The notes under the pieces are model-generated. The model did no database searches, was not told where the DNA came from, and saw only the letters and a list, made by a program, of their open reading frames with translations. From assembly GCA_002366645.1 (NCBI GenBank), contig DFBM01000083.1:1-15069 (forward strand): 15,069 nt of DNA, given 5' to 3'. Numbering within the stretch: the first letter of the stretch is position 1; every line of letters starts with the position of its first letter. Positions 13,889 through 15,069 of the stretch are shown in pieces. The stretch is from Rhodobacterales bacterium UBA3080. Lineage in GTDB: Bacteria > Pseudomonadota > Alphaproteobacteria > Rhodobacterales > Rhodobacteraceae. A program made the translations under genes and the position numbers.

Positions 13889-15069
13889 TTGCTAAGAGCC
13901 ATTTTGAATTTGTTCGGGTTCCTGTTCAGTTGGGCCGTTTTGGGTGTGTTCATGGGCGTGCTCGGCTTGACCGCGCTGTTCTGGATTTACAGTCATGACC
14001 TACCGAACCACGAACAATTGGCGACGTACGAACCACCGACCTTGTCGCGGATTTATTCCGGTCGCGGTCAGGTTATGGACGAGTTTGCAAGGGAACGGCG
14101 GATATTTACGCCGGTTGACGAGATACCGGATGTCGTCAAAGCGGCGTTTATCAGTGCCGAGGATAAAAACTTCTATAACCACGCGGGCTATGATCCGCTT
14201 GGCATCCTGAAGGCGCTGATTGATGCGGCGCAAGGCGCGCGCCTACGCGGTGCCTCGACGATTACGCAGCAGGTGATGAAGAACTTCCTGCTCGACGGCA
14301 GCCGGAAGCTGGAACGTAAAATCAAAGAGATCGTACTTGCGGCAAGGATCGAGAACACACTAAGCAAGGACGACATTCTGAGCCTTTACCTGAATGAAAT
14401 TTTTCTGGGCAGGAATTCTTATGGTGTAACGGCGGCTGCACAAACCTACTTTGGCAAAACCCTTGAGGAACTTTCGATTGCCGAGGCGGCGTTCTTGGCG
14501 GTCCACCCGAAAGATCCGAATGATTATCATCCTGTTCGCGACCATGATCGTGCAATTGATCGCCGTAACTTCATTTTGAGGGAGATGGCGGAGAACGGTT
14601 ATATAACCGGCGAAGAATTCGAAATCGCGAAAGCGGCGCCTTTGTTGACGGTGCAGGGTGGGGAGCTACCATCCGCGCGCTCAAAAATGCCGCCGCGCAG
14701 CTACTTCACCGACGAGATACGTCGGCAGCTTTCACGCTCGATGGGGGAAGAGGAGCTATTTGCCGGCGGTCTTGCTATCCGCTCGACAATGGATCCGGCA
14801 TTGCAGCGGGTTGCGGCAAAAGCTTTGCAAAACCAGCTTGTCGCCTATGATCGCAAACTGGAGATTTATTGGGGGCCGCTCGCAAAGATCGAAGCTGCTG
14901 ATACGTTGAGCGAAGAAGAATGGCGAGATGCACTGGATGATCTGACCCTTCCACGCGATGTTGAAGATTGGCATCTGGCTGTGGTCACTAAAGTCGGCGA
15001 AACTTCGGTCCGCGTCGGTATCGAGGGCGTACCAGAAGACGAAGACGGCCATTTTCTAAAGGTATCCAA
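13889..15069 (+). CDS. mrcA: Penicillin-binding protein 1A, N-terminal part (3' end outside window)
   Basis: 393 residues are open to the window edge with no stop. TTG 13889 is chosen: GGAGG is 8 nt upstream, no ATG occurs between the preceding in-frame TGA (13835-13837) and it, and a promoter lies just before. Residues ~11-33 form the membrane anchor. The glycosyltransferase (GT51) domain has catalytic Glu91 in AEDKNFYNHAGYD, GASTITQQVMKN (122-132), RKIKE with Glu147, and LYLNEIFLGRNSYGVTAAAQTYFGK (167-190). The linker toward the transpeptidase domain begins near YFTDEIRRQL and GGLAIRSTMDPALQ. The protein polymerises and cross-links peptidoglycan at the inner membrane. One conserved GT51 stretch is odd: residues 205-210 read VHPKDP where the family usually has a Leu-Pro-Lys-Ala-Pro pattern. 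The transpeptidase Ser is beyond the window. Confidence 0.96.
   Translation, partial: MLRAILNLFGFLFSWAVLGVFMGVLGLTALFWIYSHDLPNHEQLATYEPPTLSRIYSGRGQVMDEFARERRIFTPVDEIPDVVKAAFISAEDKNFYNHAGYDPLGILKALIDAAQGARLRGASTITQQVMKNFLLDGSRKLERKIKEIVLAARIENTLSKDDILSLYLNEIFLGRNSYGVTAAAQTYFGKTLEELSIAEAAFLAVHPKDPNDYHPVRDHDRAIDRRNFILREMAENGYITGEEFEIAKAAPLLTVQGGELPSARSKMPPRSYFTDEIRRQLSRSMGEEELFAGGLAIRSTMDPALQRVAAKALQNQLVAYDRKLEIYWGPLAKIEAADTLSEEEWRDALDDLTLPRDVEDWHLAVVTKVGETSVRVGIEGVPEDEDGHFLKVS

Overview
The window reads as core chromosome of an alphaproteobacterium, most likely a member of the Rhodobacterales (Roseobacter group). The evidence is the protein sequences (NDUFA12-like complex I subunit, DUF2155 protein, RNase E with a split S1 domain, a PBP1A with closely roseobacter-like wording) and the gene order clpX / NDUFA12 / mlaD / DUF2155 facing aat-accC-accB. 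Base composition looks moderate for this group, low to mid 50s % GC by eye (not computed). I see no mobile element, CRISPR array, phage gene or defence system. The window is almost entirely housekeeping genes, and the less ordinary content lies in leaders, hairpins, start choices and one duplicated regulatory-looking repeat.

Layout, left to right. (1) 1-396: 3' end of the NAD(P)HX dehydratase gene nnrD. (2) 479-563: tRNA-Leu(UAG), followed after 21 nt by tig (trigger factor), which ends at a strong intrinsic terminator (1941-1965). (3) 1970-2536, minus: a SRPBCC/AHSA1-type small protein with a basic tail; upstream of it are two tandem 54-bp copies of a hairpin-containing repeat (2543-2650). 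(4) 2763-4785: clpP and clpX, the peptidase and ATPase of the ClpXP protease. (5) 4848-6135: an NDUFA12-like protein, an MlaD-type MCE protein and a secreted DUF2155 protein, closely packed. (6) 6099-8601, minus: accB, accC and aat, the biotin carrier and biotin carboxylase of acetyl-CoA carboxylase plus the leucyl/phenylalanyl-tRNA-protein transferase. (7) 8718-9476, minus: a periplasmic DsbA/ScsC-like thiol oxidoreductase, divergent from (8) 9612-10769, a PLP aminotransferase. (9) 10787-13378, minus: rne (RNase E), sharing a bidirectional terminator with the aminotransferase. (10) 13379-13888: a structured intergenic region. (11) 13889-end: 5' part of mrcA (PBP1A), which starts at TTG behind a good sigma70 promoter and runs off the window.

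Several genes touch protein quality control: trigger factor folds nascent chains, ClpXP degrades tagged proteins, and Aat adds N-degron residues that deliver substrates to Clp proteases. This clustering is suggestive but is probably ordinary chromosomal synteny. No previously undescribed system is evident. The best items for a second look are the duplicated 54-bp repeat, the tRNA-tig arrangement, the structured rne leader and the altered GT51 motif in PBP1A.
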